The position numbers and the translations under genes are program-made. DNA of 64,000 nt, from assembly GCF_000755285.1 (NCBI RefSeq), contig NZ_BBMK01000003.1, positions 225,956 through 289,955 on the forward strand, read 5' to 3'. This DNA is from Nonlabens ulvanivorans (GTDB lineage Bacteria > Bacteroidota > Bacteroidia > Flavobacteriales > Flavobacteriaceae). The notes beneath the pieces are model-generated. The model had not been told where the DNA came from. It saw only the letters and a program-made list of their open reading frames with translations, and did no database searches. This document shows positions 12,801 to 23,935 of this stretch, piece by piece (position 1 is the first letter of the stretch; every line of letters starts with the position of its first letter).

Positions 12801-15071
12801 GGTACTGGTGGTACATTTGATGAATTTAGTGTTACGGTTTGTGGTAGACTACAATACGTGAATGATATTAATAATAATAGAAATAATTTGTTGACCACCG
12901 CTTATGGTGCAACATCCATTATTAATCAAACTCTTTTAAGAACTCAACAAACAGGTACAACTAACGTAGATATGGTATATGTGGTTACTAGATTGCCTAA
13001 ACAAGGTGTATTAGAGTTAAGTAGCGTAGCTCTTAATCTAGGAGATACCTTCACTCAAGCAGATCTTAATAACGATAGAATTAATTATAATCATAATTCT
13101 ATAGAACTAGCACTAACTGATAGTTTTGACTTTACCGTTTTAGGTGACTCTAATACACTAATGAATGCTCAGACATTCAATATATCTATAGAAGAACCTA
13201 CTTTAATATACGATCTTGGATGGTCTCCTTTTGCTCCTAATTCGGAGACTGGATCACTTAATGCACAAGTTATAAATGGACTCGCTATTATAGGTGCAGA
13301 TGCTCAAATTAATAACCTTGAAATCATTGGGAATTCTAACAGCTTATTCCTTAACAACGGTTTGACTATTCTTGGAGATCTATCTACAGATGGTTACATA
13401 GGTGCTACAGATGGTGAATTGATATTTTCAGGATCTGCTGCGCAGTCTATTTCAGGAGACGGAATAATTGATATAGGTCGAGTTACAATGACCGGCTCTA
13501 ATACTATTTCTATTACTGCTGTTATGAATATACATGACATATTATCTCCATCAAATGTTACTATAAATACTAATGGGAACATGGTGTTCCGTAGTGATGT
13601 AAATGGAACAGCTCAGTTAGATGATGCAAGTGGTGCTACTATTATTGGAGTTGTACAAGTAGAGCGATATATTCCAGCAAAAAGAGCTTTTAGGCTAGTA
13701 GCGTCTTCTGTAAACTCAACTAATTCAATTTATCAAAATTGGCAAGAAAACGGATCTACGACAGCAGGATTAGGTACACATATAACTGGATCAAGCACTG
13801 GTGCAAATGGATTTGATTTAACAGCATCAGGTAATCCTTCAATGTTTACCTATGATGCGGTAAATTCTGTATGGGTATCACCACCTAACACAGATGTAAA
13901 TACGTTGCAAGTAGGTACTGCATATCGTTTAATGGTAAGAGGAGATAGAACGGTTGATATTACTCAAAATGCTCCTACAGCTACAAATACAACATTAAGA
14001 GCAAAAGGTAATTTACACCTTGGTGACTTTAATACTTCACTTGCCACTAGTAATGGAGACTTTGTGATGATTGCAAACCCATATCAAGCAAATGTCGATT
14101 TTAAAACAGTCCTTAATGATGTGTCAACGACAGGTGTTAATTTAAATTATGCATATTACTGGGATCCTAATTTAAATACTAGAGGTGGATATGCTACCAT
14201 AGATATGAGCACACTCAATGGAGATCCTGTACCTTTTTCAAGTAATGCAAATAAATATTTACAACCTGGACAGTCCATCTTCATTCAGGCTACTGGAGCA
14301 ACTAATCTTACCTTCAAGGAGTCTCATAAGAAAGTGAGCGAGGATTTGAATAATATTTTTAATCAACAGCAAAGTAATTCTAGTATTGTAGTAAGTCTTG
14401 TAAATCGCAATACACAGACAATTATAGACCAAACGTTGATGAGAATTAATAGCACAAACAATCCTCAAGTAGATCAAAGCGATGCTGTAAAGTTCTATAA
14501 TCAAGATGAAACTCTTGCCATAGTCAATAATGGAAACCTATTGAGTATTGATAAAAACATCATGCCAGTTGCAGGAGACCACATTACATTGCTCACAGAC
14601 CGATTTAGAACCACACAGTATACTATGGATGTCTTCATTGATGGATTAGTAAGTGTAAAAGCAATATTGATAGACCATTATACAGCTAGTCGTACAGATC
14701 TAGTAGAAGGGTCTAACTCAATTGATTTTGACGTAATACCAGGTGACACGGCAAGTAATGATTTAAACAGATTTGAAATCGTTTTTGAGAATGTTACATT
14801 AAGTAGTAATGATATAAATCTGCAAGCAGATCTAAGATTATTCCCTAATCCAGTTAGTAACGGTCAGTTTACGATCCAGAGCGATTTATTAAATGGTAAA
14901 GAAGTACAGATAAGTTTATATAATACACTTGGGCAATTGATACATGATCAAGAATCTACTTTTAATAACAAGCTTACTGTAAAACCACAAGTACAATTAA
15001 GCAGTGGGATGTATCTTGTAAAAGTCTCAACTATTGATGAGAGTGCAACCATACAGATTATTGTAAATTAA
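9841..15071 (+). CDS. Giant secreted reprolysin-type metalloprotease with P-domain and T9SS type A sorting domain (three frame breaks)
   Basis: This is a secreted zinc protease of about 1740 residues when its frames are joined. The ATG at 9841 begins a signal peptide (MKKLVLILAFLSMSLSFSQG), which is preferable to a start at 9805. The zinc site HEIGHQFSAAH (at about 10870-10902) fits HExxHxxxxxH of metzincins, with Ser where most have Gly. Downstream follow a Gly/Pro-rich Ig-like part, a fibronectin-like segment (LEWQDLPSASSYLVEVS), a proprotein-convertase P-domain (about 12410-12850), a cadherin-like stretch, and a C-terminal T9SS sorting domain starting LRLFPNPVSNGQF. Frame breaks lie at 10920-10922 (one T missing), 11070-11075 (run of six G) and 11400-11403 (one G too many). 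An in-frame G7 at 11144-11150 gives NDGGAK. It is exported by Sec, then the type IX system, and is probably used to degrade external protein. Confidence 0.88.
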
Positions 15072-15107
15072 TGTTTGAATAAGTTTTTGGGAACTATCAG
15101 ACAGTTG

Positions 15108-15140
15108 AAACGGCGATCATTTTTGGTCGCCGTTTTGTTT
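15108..15140 (+). terminator. Rho-independent terminator after the protease gene
   Basis: A stem of at least 9 bp (15108-15116 with 15127-15135) with a ten-base loop, followed by a T-rich stretch, 36 bases after the protease stop. Confidence 0.88.
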
Positions 15141-15154
15141 TGTAATTTTAATTA

Positions 15155-15170
15155 CGCTTTCGCGAAAGCG
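15155..15170. repeat. Palindrome GCTTTCGCGAAAGC, copy 2 (intergenic)
   Basis: A 16-bp perfect palindrome (CGCTTTCG plus its complement) just downstream of a terminator and 172 bases before gltA. As with copy 1, it sits beside a terminator. Confidence 0.95.
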
Positions 15171-15341
15171 AGTAAAATATTCCCGCCTGACCAGTAATTA
15201 TCTGACAAATCACACATAATTATCGAAATCGATATAGAAAAGCAAAATATTTTCTTAAATCTGTTAAATATCTAGTCTCGATTAACGACAACTTAACGGT
15301 CTATGTATTATTTTTGAAGTAGTTAAATCCAAAATATAATA

Positions 15342-16631
15342 ATGTCAGAAAAAGCTATCTTAGAAATCGATGGGAAAAAATATGAATTCCCAATAATCAC
15401 TGGAACAGAAAATGAAAAAGCCATAGATATTAAGGCTTTGAGAGGTGCAACAGGTGGTATTACCACAATAGATCCTGGATATAAAAATACAGGTAGTTGT
15501 GAAAGTGCTATTACTTTTCTTAATGGGGGGGAAGAAGGTATTCTTAGATACCGCGGTTATTCCATTGAAGAACTAGCTGATAAAGCAGATTTCTTAGAAG
15601 TAGCATATCTATTGATTTTTGGAGAATTGCCTACACAATCGCAATTAGATAAATTTCATGCAGACATTAAAGCAAATTCTCATGTTGATGAGGACGTAAA
15701 GAAAATTCTAGATGGTTTTCCTAAGTCTGCTCACCCTATGGGTGTTCTTTCTTCACTTACTAGTGCCTTAATAGCATTTAACCCTACATCTGTTAATGTA
15801 GATAGTGAAGAAGACATGTATAATGCGATTGTTAAAATTATGGGTAAATTCCCTGTTCTTGTAGCATGGGCATTAAGAAAACGTACAGGACAGCCACTTG
15901 ATTATGGTGATGATAGTTTAGGCTATGTAGATAACATTCTTAAAATGATGTTTAAGAAGCCTAATTCTGAGTATGTCGTGGATCCTATAGTTTCTAAGGC
16001 TCTTGATAAATTATTAATCCTACATGCAGATCATGAACAAAACTGTTCAACCAGTACAGTACGTATTGTTGGGTCTTCTCACGCAGGTTTATTTGCAAGT
16101 TTAAGTGCTGGTATTTGTGCACTTTGGGGACCACTACACGGTGGTGCAAATCAGGCTGTTCTTGAAATGTTAGAAGGTATTAAAGAAGATGGTGGTGATA
16201 CTAAAAAGTACATGGCCAAAGCAAAAGATAAAAATGATCCATTCCGTTTAATGGGATTCGGACATAGAGTATATAAGAATTTTGATCCTCGTGCAAAGAT
16301 TATCAAAGTCGCTGCAGATGATGTTCTTAATTCATTAGGAGTAGATGATCCAATTTTAGAAATAGCAAAAGGTCTTGAGAAAGAAGCTCTTGAAGATCCT
16401 TACTTTGTTGATCGTAAATTATATCCTAACGTTGATTTTTATTCTGGTATTATTTACCGCGCAATGGGTATTCCTGTAGAAATGTTTACAGTGATGTTTG
16501 CGTTAGGTCGTCTACCAGGGTGGATTGCACAATGGAAAGAAATGCGTGAAAACAAAGAACCTATCGGTCGTCCACGTCAGGTGTATACTGGTGAAAACTC
16601 TAGATCATTTAAAGAAGTGTCTGAAAGATAA
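15342..16631 (+). CDS. gltA: Citrate synthase
   Basis: Citrate synthase joins acetyl-CoA and oxaloacetate at the entry to the TCA cycle. The protein has 429 residues and matches the long type II form. The catalytic His residues lie in GPLHGGANQAVLEML and MGFGHRVYKNFDPRA, and the catalytic Asp in NVDFYSG. In the N-terminal segment ITFLNGGEEGILRYRG, two glycines come from a G7 run at 15525-15531. Most citrate synthases have a single Gly there (pattern GEEGILRYRGY), so the extra Gly may be a three-base expansion. The gene stands alone between terminators. Confidence 0.97.
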   Translation: MSEKAILEIDGKKYEFPIITGTENEKAIDIKALRGATGGITTIDPGYKNTGSCESAITFLNGGEEGILRYRGYSIEELADKADFLEVAYLLIFGELPTQSQLDKFHADIKANSHVDEDVKKILDGFPKSAHPMGVLSSLTSALIAFNPTSVNVDSEEDMYNAIVKIMGKFPVLVAWALRKRTGQPLDYGDDSLGYVDNILKMMFKKPNSEYVVDPIVSKALDKLLILHADHEQNCSTSTVRIVGSSHAGLFASLSAGICALWGPLHGGANQAVLEMLEGIKEDGGDTKKYMAKAKDKNDPFRLMGFGHRVYKNFDPRAKIIKVAADDVLNSLGVDDPILEIAKGLEKEALEDPYFVDRKLYPNVDFYSGIIYRAMGIPVEMFTVMFALGRLPGWIAQWKEMRENKEPIGRPRQVYTGENSRSFKEVSER

Positions 16632-16652
16632 TTTTTTAAATTATAAACTTTT

Positions 16653-16688
16653 AAAAACTCTCTAACGCATTGTGTTAGGGAGTTTTTT
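16653..16688 (+). terminator. Rho-independent terminator after gltA
   Basis: A stem of about 16 bp with one wobble and one mismatch (16653-16668 with the segment ending at 16687), followed by T residues, 20 bases after the gltA stop. Confidence 0.9.
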
Positions 16689-16761
16689 ATTGATAAATAA
16701 AGTTGATAAACTCATTGTTAATATCGCAAAAAATAGATTGTTATATTATTAAATTCGCAAT

Positions 16762-17682
16762 ATGAATATATTAAATCTTAATGTAATTGACGAGACGTCG
16801 CGATTGCGTGCCGTTATACTTGGAACAGCAGCAAGTAATGGTCCAGTTCCCGCGTTAGAAGATGCATATGACCCTAAATCGCGTGAACATATCCTAGCGG
16901 GAACCTATCCTGCAAATGAAGATATGGTTGCCGAAATGGATGCAGTGAATGCGGTTTTTGAAAAGTATGATGTAAAGGTGTTCCGTCCAACACATATTGA
17001 GAATTGCAACCAGATTTTTACCAGAGATATAGGTTTTGTAATAGATGATGTTTTTGTTAAAGCAAATATATTACCAGACCGCGAGGAAGAAATAGAAGCG
17101 ATACAATATGTCATTAATCAAATAAATCCAGATAAGGTTATTAGACCACCAGAAGAAGTACATATTGAAGGTGGTGATGTCATGCTACATGGTGAATATA
17201 TCTTTGTTGGTACCTATCGTGGTGAAGATTATGCAGATTATATCATAGCGCGCACAAACGTTGAAGCTATAGACTGGTTAAAAGATACCTTTCCAAATAA
17301 AAAAGTCGTTTCCTTCAATTTGAGAAAAGACAATCTTGATCCATATAACAACGCATTACATTTGGATTGCTGTTTCCAGCCGGTAGGTGATGGAAAATGC
17401 ATCATTCATAAGAATGGTTTTTTACAAGAAGAAGAATATCAATATTTAGTTGACTTCTTTGGTGAGGAAAACTGTTTTGAGATCACGCAAGAAGAGATGT
17501 ATTATATGAATTCTAATATTTTTTCTATAGCACCAGATGTCGTGATTTCTGAAAAGAATTTTACACGATTGAATACATGGCTGCGCAGTCATGGAATTAC
17601 GGTAGAAGAAGTTCCCTATGCCGAAATTTCTAAACAAGAAGGCTTGTTGAGATGTTCTACTTTACCACTAATAAGAGATTAA
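16762..17682 (+). CDS. Amidinotransferase-fold hydrolase, dimethylarginine dimethylaminohydrolase-like
   Basis: This 306-residue protein belongs to the guanidino-group-modifying superfamily (arginine deiminase, DDAH, glycine amidinotransferase). Visible active-site features are FTRDIGFVIDD (Asp, about residues 90-100), HIEGGDVML (about 135-143), HLDCCFQPV (His, about 203-211) and the terminal nucleophile Cys in LRCSTLPLIRD. These fit hydrolysis of arginine or methylated arginine to citrulline, but substrate cannot be told from sequence. The stop overlaps the start of the next amidinotransferase-type gene by one base, so the two are co-translated. The pair might act in sequence, the first making citrulline and the second using it. 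That is inference. Confidence 0.85.
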   Translation: MNILNLNVIDETSRLRAVILGTAASNGPVPALEDAYDPKSREHILAGTYPANEDMVAEMDAVNAVFEKYDVKVFRPTHIENCNQIFTRDIGFVIDDVFVKANILPDREEEIEAIQYVINQINPDKVIRPPEEVHIEGGDVMLHGEYIFVGTYRGEDYADYIIARTNVEAIDWLKDTFPNKKVVSFNLRKDNLDPYNNALHLDCCFQPVGDGKCIIHKNGFLQEEEYQYLVDFFGEENCFEITQEEMYYMNSNIFSIAPDVVISEKNFTRLNTWLRSHGITVEEVPYAEISKQEGLLRCSTLPLIRD

Positions 17683-18623
17683 TGAAACAAATTACAGATA
17701 CGGTTTTTATGGTAAGACCGATACAGTTCCGTTTAAATGAGCAAACAGCTGTTAATAATTATTACCAAGATCAAGAGGCAGATCAACGTATTAAAAATGA
17801 TGTCGCAAATAATAAAGCTCAAGATGAGTTTGACGCTTTCACAACTGCGTTAAAAAACAAGGGAATCAATGTGATCATTATTTCAGACGATGAAAAGAAT
17901 GATACACCAGATTCAATTTTTCCTAATAACTGGATTTCTACACATCAAAATGGTGACATAGCTCTTTATCCCATGTTTGCAGAAAACCGACGCTTAGAAC
18001 GCAGACCAGAGGTTTTAGACACGCTAGAGAAAGAAGGATTTAGTATCGCAAACATTATAGACTATACTAGTGCAGAGGATGAAGGATTTTTTCTAGAAGG
18101 AACTGGTAGTTTATTACTGGATCGAGTAAATAAAAAAGCTTATTGTAGCATATCGCCACGTGCAGATGAAGAGCTGTTTATTGAGTTTTGTGAAGATTTT
18201 GAATACACACCTGTAATATTTACAGCTTATCAAACGGTAGAAGATAAGAGATTACCCATCTATCATACTAACGTGATGATGGCACTAGGAGAAAATTATG
18301 CGGTTATTTGTTTAGACTGCATAGATGATAAAAAAGAACGCAAAAGTGTGCTTTATCACCTCAAAGAAACTGGCAAAGAAGTCATAACCATAACTGAAAA
18401 GCAAGTAAATGCTTTTGCAGGTAATATGATGCAAGTTCATAATAGCGCTGGAGAAAAATTACTCGTTATGAGTGATCAGGCTTATCAATCCTTAACTGTT
18501 GAGCAAATTAAAAAGCTAGAAAAGTATAACGAAATTTTGCATCCGTCTATTGAAACTATTGAGACTTTAGGTGGTGGATCGGTGAGATGTATGATGGCTG
18601 AGGTGTTTTTACCAAAAGCATAA
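17682..18623 (+). CDS. ctlX: Citrulline-utilisation hydrolase type amidinotransferase (CtlX-like)
   Basis: A 313-residue protein of the CtlX family within the amidinotransferase superfamily. CtlX in Francisella is linked to breakdown of citrulline to ornithine. I chose the ATG at 17682 (MKQITDTVFMVRPIQFRLNE) over 17652 because homologues begin close to the VMVRP-like segment and it overlaps the previous stop as TAATG. Key parts are IFPNNWISTHQNG (about 89-101), EGTGSLLLDR, YHTNVMMALGENYAV and the C-terminal Cys in GGGSVRCMMAEVF. The gene follows the DDAH-like gene directly and ends at a two-way terminator. Confidence 0.85.
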   Translation: MKQITDTVFMVRPIQFRLNEQTAVNNYYQDQEADQRIKNDVANNKAQDEFDAFTTALKNKGINVIIISDDEKNDTPDSIFPNNWISTHQNGDIALYPMFAENRRLERRPEVLDTLEKEGFSIANIIDYTSAEDEGFFLEGTGSLLLDRVNKKAYCSISPRADEELFIEFCEDFEYTPVIFTAYQTVEDKRLPIYHTNVMMALGENYAVICLDCIDDKKERKSVLYHLKETGKEVITITEKQVNAFAGNMMQVHNSAGEKLLVMSDQAYQSLTVEQIKKLEKYNEILHPSIETIETLGGGSVRCMMAEVFLPKA

Positions 18624-18641
18624 TCAGCACTTAATCAGTAT

Positions 18642-18676
18642 AAAAAAAGGGTAGAAGTGTATTCTACTCTTTTTTA
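18642..18676. terminator. Bidirectional terminator between ctlX-like gene and the epimerase gene
   Basis: An inverted repeat of about 15 bp with A-rich left and T-rich right flanks lies between convergent genes (ctlX-like on plus, epimerase on minus), so it can work in both directions. Confidence 0.85.
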
Positions 18677-18678
18677 TT

Positions 18679-20102
18679 TTATCCTTTTGCAATACGCCTG
18701 ATCATTCCTGCAAAAATAAAGTAGTGAAACGGCAGCATAGAATACCAATACAAACGTCCCCATATACCTCGCGGTCTGAAAGTAGCGGTTTGATGAATGA
18801 TGTTATCATCATCAATTTCAAATTCTAACCATGCCTCTCCAGGAACGCGCATTTCTGCAAATAGAAGTAATCTTTTTTCTTTTTTATCGGCCACTAGGAC
18901 TCTCCAAAAGTCTAAAGAATCTCCTGCATAGATTGTGTTAACATTTGTGCGGCCACGGCGCAGTCCTACACCACCCATAAGTTTATCTACATAGCCTCTT
19001 ATTTTCCATAAAAAGGTAGCATAATAATATCCATTCTTACCACCAATAGACCAGATGCGTTCTAGCGCGGCATCTGGATCGTCTGTTTTTAATTCTTGTG
19101 CATCTTTTAAGCATCCATAGCTAGGAACTTGTTTGTATTTATTGAGGTTGAGTTTAAATCGACCGCTTACCATAGAGTCTTTCCAGCTACTCGCTACTTG
19201 GTTTTGCTCAATTTTGGCAAAAGCCATGTTTAATGCCTCTTCATAACTGTATAATTGAATCCCTAGTTTTTCTCTTAAATCATTAGGTTGCGCAACTACT
19301 TCAATCGCCATACTGTTCACTAGATTTTGTGCTAGTTTATAAGATGTGCTGGTGACAAAGTATAACCAGTATGAACTCAGTTTAGGAGTCATGATGGGAA
19401 CGGTAAGGATGTACAGTTTTATTTTACGCATTTTAGCATAACGTGTCATCATTTCCTTGTATGTCAGAACATCTTTACCACCTATATCATAACTATGATT
19501 GTAGCATCTTGACGACCTAGAACACCAGTTAGGTAACTCATTACATTACGTATCGCAATAGGGTGCGTTTTTGTGTTGACCCATTTAGGCGTGATCATTA
19601 AAGGCAGTTTTTCACACAAATCACGCACTATTTCAAAAGATGAACTTCCGCTACCTACAATAATTCCTGCTCTTAATACTGTCACTGAAGATTTTGCTGT
19701 GTAGAGAAGATCTTCAACACGCTTTCGCGAAAGCAAATGTTTACTAAGTTTATCTTCATTAACAATTCCCGATAAATAAATAATTTGTTTACAATTCGTA
19801 TTATTAATGAGTTGCACAAAATTCATTGCACTTTCTGCTTCCATGGTGTCAAAACTCTCTGTGCTACTGCTCATAGAATGAATGAGGTAATAGGCGGCAT
19901 CTATGTTTTGAGGAAGCTCTTGTTGTGGTTTCAAGTTTAAAAAATCAATTTCTATAATCTCAATTTGATCTTTAATCTCTTGTGGGACGGATAGTCGAGC
20001 AGCACTGCGTACTGCACAGATTACTTCATGATCTTGTTTAAGTAGTTCATATAATAATCTTATACCTATGTAACCGTTTGCGCCTGTGAGTAAAACTTTC
20101 AT
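18679..20102 (-). CDS. NAD(P)-binding epimerase-like protein with C-terminal DUF2867-type domain (one frame break)
   Basis: A 474-residue protein when joined. The N-terminal Rossmann domain starts MKVLLTGANGYIGIRLLYEL (TGxxGxxG) and contains YLIHSMSS and IIYLSGIV, as in atypical short-chain reductases. The C-terminal part (RMRKIKLYILTVP-like, then RIWSIGGKNGYYYA and WRVLVADKKEKRLLLFAEM) matches the DUF2867 extension common in Bacteroidetes. The frame breaks at 19499-19500, where one T is missing on the plus strand. Repair gives QDATNHSYDIGGKDVLTYKE. Palindrome copy 3 lies in this gene and encodes LSRKR in KHLLSRKRVED. Substrate is unknown. Confidence 0.85.
19721..19734. repeat. Palindrome GCTTTCGCGAAAGC, copy 3 (inside epimerase-like gene)
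   Basis: The exact 14-bp core lies within a minus-strand gene and is read as LSRKR. Confidence 0.95.
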
Positions 20103-20241
20103 ATTTGAAAGATAAGGTGCAATTGTATGGTATTTCTACATGGATTTGTTAAAAGAGATTTGTATAAAAAACTTACCATCTTAAAATTGCTGCAACAATT
20201 CTAAAATGGTAAGTAGTAAAATACTCTAATCAATAATCTGT

Positions 20242-23200
20242 CTATTCCTTTTCTGCTGTGCTCGATGTTTTTTCAGAAAGTTTAGATCTGTTGTCGTTAC
20301 TGTTTCTATCAATCAATTTGTTGTATGGATCGATACCGGCTTCTACAGGTTTCGTATTAACTATGATGTCAAAAGTGTTTGATATTTCAGTCACTTTTAA
20401 CTTCTTTAAGTAAAGGACTTTTTCCACTCCAGTGTCCTCGTCTACTTCACCAAATATACCTACCTCAATATAATCTGCAAGTGGTAATGACTGTAATGCT
20501 TTAGTCTTACCTTTTGGCATGAAAGTCAGGCTGTCACCAGCGATGTTTTTGTAAACAGACTTTCCTTTCTCGTTGGAACGATACTTGATTACTTGAGCAT
20601 CTAGTGTTACAAGATATTTACCATCTGGTAATTCTTGATAGGTAGCATCTTTTACTTTGTTGTTGTACAAGGTAATAGTTTCAAACATGTCAGTTATCAA
20701 GTATTGTAATGAGTCTGGTGTGACTGCTTTAATGTCATTTACAAACTCTGTTGCAACTGGATAAGGAGCTCCTTTGAATTGATGCTTTTCTGCAAATCTT
20801 TTTATGACAGCATTAAACTTCTCATCACCTAGGTAGTCACTCATGGCATATAGTACTAAAGAACCTTTTTGATAATGGATGTATTGTTGGTTCTCATTAT
20901 ACATTAATGGATTCTCTTTGATTTGCTCTGTAGTTCTACCTAATAGGTAACCATCCATAGCCTCTTTAAGGAATTTGCGCATTTGCTCTTTGCCATTTGC
21001 TTTTTCGAGAACTTTAAGAGAGCTATACTCAGATAGACTTTCAGAGAGTAATGTTGCCCCCCCTTTTGCATTTGCACCAATTACTTGATGTGCCCACACT
21101 GATGTGCAAGCTCGTGAGCAGTTATACTGAAAGGGTAATCAACAGCATCTTTATCCTCATCATCAACGTCTGCAATAAAGCCTATCGCCTCACTAAATGG
21201 AATAGTGTTAGGGAAAGCCTGTGCAAAACCACCACCAGTTCTAGGGAACTCGATAATACGAGCCTGTCTGTGCTGGTATGGTGTGTAGCTATCATTATAA
21301 TAATCTAATCCATCTTTTAATCCATTCATCATGCGGTCTACATTGTAATCATGGTCTGGATGATAATAGATTTCTAATTTCACACCATCATGTTCATCTC
21401 TCTTAACATCATAACGACCGCTTAGGAATGCATAGAAATTGAGGATTTTAGAATCCATTTTATAGTTGAAATATTTACGCCCATCTTCTTCCCATTCTTT
21501 GATGAGATATCCTGGTGCAATGGCAATTTGATCGCTTGAAGTACTTACCGTTGCTTCAAAGTCTATCCAGTCACTATTACCACCTATGTAATTATTATCT
21601 CTTGCGCCTGGAGCATCTGGTGCTGGAAGACGATCTTTAGGAGCTAACTCATATTTCTTACGTATTTGTGTGTTACGTATTTCGAACTGATCACTATATC
21701 CTATAGAAGGAAAAATACTGTTATTAATAAAGGTACCATTATCAACTACAGGAGAGTTATTGTCAAAGAAAGTATTCGGCTTATTCTCAGTCTCAAACTT
21801 CATGATAAGAGTATCGCCTGGTTGTAACGCCTTTTTAAATTGATACATGCGGTAATTGTAATCCTCAAAATCTTTGACGATATCACTTTCTAGATCTAGA
21901 GTAATTTCTGTAGGTCTATCTGGATAATTAACGTGTAAGGTGTCAATAGCGACATCAGTTTGATTAACTAGTGTGTAAGTAGCTCCAGCTTTAAAATCAC
22001 GAGTGTCTGGAAAGATATCCATAAAGGTATTTACTGCAACTAATCGAGGTTGAGGTGCTTTACCGTACTTACTCAAGTCCTTTTCATAATTTACTTGTAG
22101 TTCCTCTTGCTCTTTACCGGAGATTTGTTCATTGTCTAAATTATTAACTTTCCATATATAACCACCTATGGCAAAGAATCCTAGTAATGAAAGGGCCATT
22201 ACAGCGATGATTGATTTTGACAATCGTGCTTTTGCAAATGCAATACGTTCTTTCATAGAAGTTCCCATACCACGACGGTAGAATAACACCGCAAGAGCAA
22301 ATAATGCAATACCTAACAGCATCCAATAAACTCTATAAGTAAAGTATTTCCCTAATCCACTTCCATATCCGTTCATGTCACTAGGACTAGGTGAACCAGC
22401 ACCTTGGTTAAATATAAACTGTCCTTGCTCTACACCTATGGCTCCTAATAGTGGAGGAATACCGATGGCAAGAACTAATAATACTATTAAACCAACCCAT
22501 TTATTTTTAATCAGTGTGTGAATTAACAATGACATCATAATCCAAGGAATGAAATCCCAGATATTGATTACATAAAGATCAAAAAGATATAGAGGTAACT
22601 CAAACTCAAAGAAACCATTGTAAGCCTGAATGATAATACCACTCAAGATCACGATCAATAGAATGGTGGCAACCATGACTACCATAGCTATAAACTTTGA
22701 TAATAACATGGTCCAGTTTCTGGTAGGAGTCGCATCTACTAATTGATTAATGTGAGCCGCTTTTGCACGGTCTAGTATTAATCCAGTATATAAATATATA
22801 AGTAGGTAAGCAAACGTACTGAAGATACCACCAGCAAATTGTAACATCACCCAAGTTTTAGGTAAAATATCGGTTCCGTATTGTTGTCCGGTGATTAACA
22901 TGGTCAATAATGAAAATGCAAATGCCACAGAAGCTATTATGATGAAAGGCCATCCTTTTACAATGTATGCGATGTCAGATTTTGCAATTATCCAAGCTGT
23001 TTTAAGCTGTCCAAAAAAGGATAAGTCTTGAGTAGCTGGTGGCATTACAACTTTAGTTATCGTTCCAAAATTCTTTTTAGTGACACGTTGTGCTTTGGTT
23101 TTTGCTAGTGATAAGCTTGTCGGGTTTTGTGAAAAATTAAAAGCAAATAGAACACCAATAAAAACAAGTAACGATATGCCTAACCAGATTAACCTATTAT

Positions 23201-23933
23201 ATAGTAAAGTCCCAGTGATAGGTATTAATTGCGTGCTTTGTTCTTCTGGAGTCCAGTATTTGATCTGACTGTAAGTGGCGCTATCACCAGTAGGTTCTAG
23301 TAATTCTACCCAGTAAGAATCATCCATAGTAGGTACACTAGATCCTGCTGCAAATTGTAATATGATCATTACCAATACAAACATGAAACCTATATTGACA
23401 TTTCTTAAAAATGCAGTAATTGCAAATACAATAGCACCATAAAAGAATACATTAGGAATAATGTAAACTAAAAATGGTTGTAGATAGTTCATGATTTTAA
23501 ATGGACCAACTAACTCTTCATTTGCACCTGGTAAATAAAAACCTAAGGTGATTCCTATTAAACTAGCAATGATGATCAATAAGGTCATCGTCATACCAGC
23601 ACTAAATTTTGCTAGTAAATAATTCCATTTAGTTAAAGGGTAAGAATAAAGCACATTGTGCATGTTGTTCTTAAAGTCACGCTGTATTGTTCCTCCTATA
23701 ATAGAAGGGATTAATAGATAAGTAAGTATAGCAAAAAAGCCTAATAGACTATAGATACCTACCGCTCCATTTAATTTAATCGCACTTGTTACAGTTACAT
23801 TATCACTATCAAAAACACCTACCGCAAGTGCAGATATTAATAAGGATAATAGAAATAAAACAGCTGCGTATATGTAAAAAAGTGGTTTCTTAAACCAGGT
23901 TTTTACTTCGTGTGTATATATTGTTGAGAACAT
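20242..23933 (-). CDS. ABC transporter permease fused to M1 family aminopeptidase (one frame break)
   Basis: A protein of about 1230 residues. The first ~590 residues form an ABC-2 type permease with about 12 hydrophobic segments in two sets (start MFSTIYTHEVKTWFKKPLFY). The rest is a gluzincin (M1) aminopeptidase-like domain with zinc site HELAHQWW and the downstream Glu in LSESLSEYS. The frame breaks near 21097, where one C is missing on the plus strand (TGG TGG read as TG TGG), splitting the site right after HELAHQ. An in-frame G7 (C7 at 21057-21063) gives AKGGATLL where M1 enzymes normally have a single Gly. It is preceded by its ATPase with two bases between stop and start. Such permease-peptidase fusions are known in Bacteroidetes, but their substrate is not. 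Confidence 0.88.
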
Positions 23934-23935
23934 GA

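Noticed and set aside
15171..15341. A Bacteroidetes-type promoter (TAnnTTTG) before gltA at 15309-15316
   Set aside because: The -7 like element TATTTTTG is present, but no TTTG element lies at the right distance upstream.
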